Part shown: piece by piece, positions 5,440 through 10,182 of the stretch | How positions within the stretch are numbered: the first letter of the stretch is position 1 | Layout of the letters: every line of letters starts with the position of its first letter | NCBI GenBank assembly: GCA_913054205.1 | Contig: CAJXJM010000051.1 | Location: 1 to 10,182 of the forward strand | Reading direction: 5' to 3' | DNA length: 10,182 nucleotides | Origin: an uncultured Rhodospirillaceae bacterium | GTDB lineage: Bacteria; Pseudomonadota; Alphaproteobacteria; Rhodospirillales; UBA2165 | Program-made: the position numbers and the translations under genes | Notes under the pieces: model-generated | Told to the model about the DNA's origin: nothing | The model's database searches: none | What the model saw: only the letters and a program-made list of their open reading frames with translations

Positions 5440-8412
5440 GTGGCTACGGAAAAATCCCTACAAGTCTATACGATCCCGGCGGAATTGCCTTTCGTCGATG
5501 CGCTCGCCGCTGGTCTGACCGGCCGCGCTGCCTCTGGTCCGTTTGACCTCGCTGATTTTACAGTTCTATTGCCGACCCGCCGTGCTGTCAGATCGTTGCG
5601 CGAAGCGTTTTTACGGTTAAGCGATGGCAAGCCGCTTTTGCTCCCACGAATGATGCCGCTTGGCGACCTTGATGAGGAAGAGCTCGCGATCGCCGGCTGG
5701 GAAGAATTGCCGGCGCCGTTAGGGGGTGACCAGCATGCCGATCTGCCGGAAGCAATATCCAGTATTCATCGCCACTTGATGCTGACCAAACGAATTCAAG
5801 TGCTTGAAGGAGATCGGGTGAGTGTTGATCAGGCAGCGCGGTTGGCGAGCGAGTTGGGCCGCCTGCTCGATCAAGTACAGACCGAGCAGCTTGATTTTTC
5901 AAAACTAAACTCTCTCGTGCCCGAGCTATATGCGTTGCATTGGCAGGTCACGCTGCAATTTCTCGAAATTCTGACCGAATTCTGGCCGGGAATTCTCGCC
6001 GATAAAGGCTTGGTTGATCCGGCGGAACGTCGCAACGCCGTTATGAAGGCGCAGCTCGCGCACTGGCAAAGGCATCCGCCGCAAAAGCCCGTCATCGCCG
6101 CAGGTTCGACGGGTAGCATTCCGGCGACGGCGGATTTGCTGACGCTTATTGCGGCCCTGCCGGAGGGTGCGGTGATTTTACCGGGATTGGATAGAGGGCT
6201 TGATCCGAACGCGCTTAAAGAACTCGAAACGCATCCTCAGCACGGCATGTTTCGGCTTTTGGCGAAAATGAACCTTGCCCCGGATGACGTTGAGACGTGG
6301 CAGGCCGAGGAAGTTGAAGGAGCCTCTTTTCATCGAAGTGAATTGATCTTTAACGTTCTGCGTCCCGCGGGTCAGGTTGATGAATGGCGCCATTTATCCC
6401 CGCCAACCACACAAGCCTTGGAGGGCGTTGAAAACATTTCCTGTCCGGGCCCGGATGAAGAGGCCGGGGTGATTGCGCTTAAATTACGCGAAGCCTTAAA
6501 GACACCCGGTAAAACAGCAGCGCTTATTACGCCGGATCGTAGACTTGCCCGCCGTGTTGCCTCTGAGCTCGGGCGCTGGGAAATTGAAATCGATGATTCC
6601 GCCGGTCTTCCACTGGCGCAAACACCTAGGGGATCGTTTTTACGATTAACCGCAGAAATGGTGGCGAAACACTATTTGCCGGTGGATTTTCTCGCGGTCG
6701 GCAAACATCCTTTGGCTTCAGCCGGGCAAAAGACAGTTGCGTTCCGCCAATCCGTACGCGATTTGGAAGTCGAGGTTTTAAGGGGACCCCGACCGGCACC
6801 CGGCATCAAAGGTCTTGTTGATCTCGCGCCGGAAAAGAGAGCCGATCTGCGCCAGATGCTTGAAAATATGCAGACCATGGCGGCGGCGTTTGAGCAAGCA
6901 ATTGAACAACCCAAAATATCTCTCGGTGAATTGGTCAAGGCACATGTCGCCTTTGTCGAAGCGCTTGCGACGACAGATGAGCAAGCGGGGTTAGAGATTT
7001 TGTGGTCAGGCGATGACGGCGAGGCCGCCGCCGGCTTTATTGCCGAGCTGTTGGATGTCGGTGATGTCCTGGGTGAAATTGAGGGTGCCTCTTACCCAGC
7101 TTTGTTAGATGTCCTGATGATTGGCCGCGCGGTGCGGCCAAGCTTTGGCAGTCATCCGAGATTGGCGATATGGGGATTGCTTGAGGCGCGATTGCAGCAT
7201 GTAGATTTGGTGATCCTGGGTGGCCTCAATGAGGGAACCTGGCCGCCGGATGTCGGTTCTGATCCGTGGATGAGCAGACCGATGCGCAAAGATTTTGGTC
7301 TACCGTCGCCAGAGCGCCGAATTGGCTTAACCGCCCATGATTTTCAACAAGCCTTCTGTGCGCCGGAAGTCGTGATGACACGCTCAACACGGGTCGATGG
7401 CACGCCGACCGTGCCGTCGCGCTGGCTGATGCGCCTCGAAAAATTATTAATAGGTTTGGAAAGTGCTGCGGGCGATCTGTTGCTGGAGAAGGGACCTTGG
7501 CTCTATTGGCAAAGTTTGCAGGATCATCCGGGCGCACCGCCAAAACCAATCGATCCACCGGCGCCGAGGCCTCCTGTGGCAGCGCGCCCAAGACAACTAT
7601 CAGTCACCCAAATCGAAACCTGGATGCGTGATCCCTATTCGATATATGCGCGCCATATTTTGAAGCTTCGCGCCCTCCCTATCTTGGATGCAGCGCCGGA
7701 TGCGGCTGATTACGGTATATTAATTCACGATTCTCTGGATGCCTTTTCAGAAAAGTTTCCGGACAGCTTGCCAGATGACGCCCTGGATCAGCTGGTGCAG
7801 ATTGGTGACAAACAGTTTGAGACGGTCTTAAAACATCCCGGTGTTTGGGCTTTCTGGTGGCCTCGTTTTTTGCGCATTGCCGAGTGGTTTGTCGGGCTGG
7901 AGGCCGAGCGCCGTCAGGAAATTGCCCGGGTCCATAGCGAAGTCGAGGGCGTGTTTGAAACTTCTGGTCCTGGCGGCCGGTTTAAATTAACCGCCAAGGC
8001 GGACCGTGTTGATGAGCTCAAAGAAGGCGGGCTTCGGATCATTGATTATAAAACCGGCGCGCCGCCGAGCAAACGCGAAGTAGCGGCGGGGTTTGCACCG
8101 CAATTGCCGTTGGAGGCTGTTATTGCCGAAGACGGCGGGTTTGCCGGCATTGGTGCTAAACCGGTCCGTGATCTCGATTATTGGCGGTTGCGGGGCAGTA
8201 ATCCGGCGGGCGAGGTTTCTTCAGCGGGGGATGATCCCGCCGAGTTGGCAGCCGAAGCGAAACAAGGGCTCGAAGCCCTCGTCCGTTTATTTGATGACGT
8301 TGAAACACCTTACGAGGCACGACCGCGTCCGGATGCAGCGCCGAAATATTCCGATTACGAACATTTGGCCCGGGTCAAAGAATGGGCATCGTCTGAAGGG
8401 GAGGAGGGGTAG
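5440..8412 (+). CDS. addB: Double-strand break repair protein AddB, alphaproteobacterial type
   Basis: AddB is the second subunit of the AddAB helicase-nuclease, which resects broken DNA ends and loads recombinase in place of RecBCD. At 990 residues it fits the alpha-type family. The N-terminal helicase-like part (about 1-700) has FTVLLPTRRAVRSL (40-53) where a Walker A would be expected, so it should not hydrolyse ATP. The motif VILGGLNEGTWPP (591-603) is typical. After a Pro-rich linker (about 695-718) comes a PD-(D/E)XK RecB-type nuclease: H763, D855 in KADRVDE, D869 and K871 in IDYKTG, and Q888 in QLPLEA, so the nuclease looks intact. The iron-sulfur cysteines of Bacillus subtilis AddB are missing; MRDPYS (729-734) sits where the first Cys is expected. 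The start is GTG, 23 bases after murU; addA follows 5 bases after the stop. Confidence 0.94.
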   Translation: MATEKSLQVYTIPAELPFVDALAAGLTGRAASGPFDLADFTVLLPTRRAVRSLREAFLRLSDGKPLLLPRMMPLGDLDEEELAIAGWEELPAPLGGDQHADLPEAISSIHRHLMLTKRIQVLEGDRVSVDQAARLASELGRLLDQVQTEQLDFSKLNSLVPELYALHWQVTLQFLEILTEFWPGILADKGLVDPAERRNAVMKAQLAHWQRHPPQKPVIAAGSTGSIPATADLLTLIAALPEGAVILPGLDRGLDPNALKELETHPQHGMFRLLAKMNLAPDDVETWQAEEVEGASFHRSELIFNVLRPAGQVDEWRHLSPPTTQALEGVENISCPGPDEEAGVIALKLREALKTPGKTAALITPDRRLARRVASELGRWEIEIDDSAGLPLAQTPRGSFLRLTAEMVAKHYLPVDFLAVGKHPLASAGQKTVAFRQSVRDLEVEVLRGPRPAPGIKGLVDLAPEKRADLRQMLENMQTMAAAFEQAIEQPKISLGELVKAHVAFVEALATTDEQAGLEILWSGDDGEAAAGFIAELLDVGDVLGEIEGASYPALLDVLMIGRAVRPSFGSHPRLAIWGLLEARLQHVDLVILGGLNEGTWPPDVGSDPWMSRPMRKDFGLPSPERRIGLTAHDFQQAFCAPEVVMTRSTRVDGTPTVPSRWLMRLEKLLIGLESAAGDLLLEKGPWLYWQSLQDHPGAPPKPIDPPAPRPPVAARPRQLSVTQIETWMRDPYSIYARHILKLRALPILDAAPDAADYGILIHDSLDAFSEKFPDSLPDDALDQLVQIGDKQFETVLKHPGVWAFWWPRFLRIAEWFVGLEAERRQEIARVHSEVEGVFETSGPGGRFKLTAKADRVDELKEGGLRIIDYKTGAPPSKREVAAGFAPQLPLEAVIAEDGGFAGIGAKPVRDLDYWRLRGSNPAGEVSSAGDDPAELAAEAKQGLEALVRLFDDVETPYEARPRPDAAPKYSDYEHLARVKEWASSEGEEG
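8402..8407 (+). promoter_or_regulatory. Strong ribosome binding site of addA
   Basis: AGGAGG at 8402-8407 matches the anti-Shine-Dalgarno core fully and is 10 bases from the GTG at 8418. It lies within the last codons of addB, so addA translation probably depends on or is boosted by ribosomes finishing addB. Confidence 0.8.
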
Positions 8413-8417
8413 ACCAC

Positions 8418-10161
8418 GTGAAAAAACTCTCGCATCTTTCCGTCGATCCCAATCAACAGCAGCGTGCGGCGGCCAGCCCAGCGGCCTCTGTCTGGGTGTC
8501 CGCCTCGGCGGGTACAGGTAAAACCAAAGTGCTCACCGACCGGGTGCTCAGCTTGCTACTCACCGGCACCGAACCGCAGCGCATTTTATGCCTGACCTTT
8601 ACCCGGGCGGCGGCGGCGGAAATGGAATCCCGTATCGCCGATCAATTGGGTAAATGGACAATGGCTGAGGAGGAAAAGCTTTCAAGCGAGCTCGAAGAAT
8701 TATTGGGCGACAGCCCTGACGAAAAAATGATCCAGCGCGCGCGACAACTCTTTGCCCATGTGTTGGATGCGCCGGGCGGAATGAACATTCTAACCATCCA
8801 CGCCTTTTGCCAATCCTTGCTCGGCCGGTTTCCGCTTGAGGCCGAGGTGCCGCCGCATTTTGCCTTGATGGATGAGCGTGACGCCGAAGAAATGCTGATT
8901 GCCGCGCGCGAAGAATTATTGAACCGGGCGAGGAGTGGCCGCGATGAAAACTTGGCCGCCGCGCTTGCTGAAGTAACTGGCCATATCCACGAAACCCAAT
9001 TTCCAGACCTGTTGGCCGAGCTCACCTATGCCAGGGGGCGATTGCGACGATTGATCGACAATCACGGTGATATTGAAACTGTCATCTCCAATGTTCATAC
9101 ATTGTTGTCGGTCGGCGCAGAAGAAACGCCGGAAAGTGTCATTGCCGCGGCATCGACAAATGAAGCCTTTGACGAATTTGGCTTGAGATTGGTGATCACC
9201 GCGCTGGCGGGTGGCACTAAAACCGATCAGGAGCGCGGGCTGATTATTCAGAACTGGCTGGACGACAGAGAGCGGACAGCGGTGGGATTTGATATTTATG
9301 CCGGCGCATTTCTAACCTCGTCCCGCTATTCCAGCACAATCGAAATACGCAAACGTCTGATCACCAAGAAAGCCTCTGAAAGCACGCCGGGCGCGCAGGA
9401 AATTCTGGAAGAAGAAGCCGGGCGTTTGGCGCGCGTTTTATTGCATTGGCGATCCGTGAGCGTTGCAAAAAGCACCGCTGGCCTGTTGGTGTTGGGCGAG
9501 GCGTTGCTCAGAACCTACCAAACCCATAAACAAGTCAAGGCTCTGCTTGATTACGATGATCTGATTTTAATGGCGGGCGATTTATTGCACCGGGAAGGCG
9601 TTGCGCCTTGGGTGTTGTTCAAGCTCGACGGCGGCATTGATCATATATTGATCGATGAGGCGCAGGACACCAGCCCCGATCAATGGCGGGTCATCGAAGC
9701 CCTGGCGGGAGAGTTTTTTGCCGGAGAGGGTACGCACGATACGCCGCCGACATTTTTTGCTGTTGGAGATGTCAAACAATCGATTTATTCCTTCCAAGGA
9801 GCCGATCCGATTAGCTTTGGCGCGATGCGAGATTATTTTGCCGAGCGCGTTCAAGCCACCGGGCAAGATTGGCGGCCGATTGATCTGACGGTATCATTCC
9901 GCTCAACCCAAGCGGTTTTGTCGGCGGTGGATGCGGTGTTCAAATTGCCAGATGCCGCTGATGGCGTGACGTTGGGCGATGAAATTATCCACCATGAGGC
10001 TTGGCGCGCCAAGGAAGGCGGCTTGGTCGAACTGTGGCCGCCGGTGGAACCCCGGGAAGCCGATGCACCTGTTGCCTGGAAGCCGCCGGTGGAGCGTATT
10101 CGCGGCGATGCCCCGCAAACCCGATTAGCTGGATTGGTCGCCGGCCGCATTGCCAAAATGA
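8418..10161 (+). CDS. addA: AddA helicase-nuclease subunit, N-terminal half (runs off the contig)
   Basis: AddA is the UvrD/Rep-like (SF1A) motor and nuclease subunit of AddAB. The visible 581 codons carry the helicase motifs in order: Q-motif region DPNQQQRAA (10-18), Walker A SAGTGKTK (30-37, K35), motif Ia TFTRAAAAEM, motif Ic LTIHAFCQSL, Walker B ILIDEAQD (410-417, D413 and E414), motif III VGDVKQSIYSFQGAD (449-463) and motif IV VSFRST (492-497). Motifs V and VI and the C-terminal nuclease lie beyond the end; family members run to about 1,150 residues, so roughly half is present. The GTG start has a strong AGGAGG site. No frameshift or internal stop is seen. Codons after M581 are adapter-derived (apparent IGRASC) and should not be included, so the end given is a truncation and not a stop codon. 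Confidence 0.95.
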
Positions 10162-10182
10162 AGATCGGAAGAGCGTCGTGTA
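10162..10182 (+). other. Untrimmed Illumina TruSeq adapter at the contig end
   Basis: The last 21 bases begin with AGATCGGAAGAGC, the common core of Illumina TruSeq adapters, and continue with GTCGTGTA, the branch that comes from the universal adapter. All 21 bases match from memory of that adapter. They interrupt addA without a stop, giving the characteristic false peptide IGRASC. This is contamination, not genomic sequence; the last trustworthy base is about 10161. Confidence 0.97.

Noticed and set aside
8093..8521. Open frame of 142 codons spanning the addB-addA junction
   Set aside because: It is out of frame with both genes, which are each clearly supported by motifs and good ribosome binding sites, and its translation shows no recognisable family.
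1..10182. Defence island, mobile element or other new system
   Set aside because: All seven genes are recognisable housekeeping families in a gene order typical of alphaproteobacteria. There are no transposase, integrase, repeat array or composition break visible, and no unknown gene remains in the window.

Overview
The window looks like an ordinary chromosomal segment of an alphaproteobacterium with moderate GC content. That placement rests on protein similarity (alpha-type AddB and AddA, and PAS-type histidine kinase next to tsaE) and on the gene order ahcY - sensor kinase - tsaE - amgK - murU - addB - addA, which I recall as common in this class. All seven genes are on the + strand and packed tightly. 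I see no RNA genes, mobile elements, CRISPR arrays or prophage genes, and no gap without a gene longer than about 160 bases.

Layout. Bases 1-162 form a leader region with a good sigma70-type promoter and two Shine-Dalgarno-like sites ahead of ahcY (S-adenosylhomocysteine hydrolase, methyl-cycle housekeeping). ahcY ends in a clear rho-independent terminator (1475-1503), so it is its own transcription unit. A second unit starts about 70 bases later with a soluble tandem-PAS histidine kinase. Its promoter sits so close to the ATG that the mRNA may be leaderless. It runs through tsaE (tRNA t6A synthesis), amgK and murU (kinase and uridylyltransferase of MurNAc recycling), addB and the first half of addA (double-strand break repair helicase-nuclease). 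From tsaE onward, spacings are an 8-base overlap or gaps of 5-23 bases, and amgK, addB and addA all start with GTG. No terminator is visible after the first one.

How the genes work together. AmgK phosphorylates amino sugars recovered from the cell wall and MurU converts MurNAc-1-P to UDP-MurNAc, so the pair is a complete two-step salvage module. AddA and AddB form one heterodimer. TsaE, the kinase and these two modules have no obvious shared biochemistry, so the operon looks like a conserved housekeeping cluster rather than a single pathway.

The clearest anomaly is technical. The last 21 bases (10162-10182) match the Illumina TruSeq adapter, so the contig ends in untrimmed adapter and the last few apparent codons of addA are not genomic. 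I found no convincing new biological system here. The most useful biological leads are the possible leaderless kinase transcript, the AddB that lacks both a Walker A motif and iron-sulfur cysteines, and two start-codon corrections.
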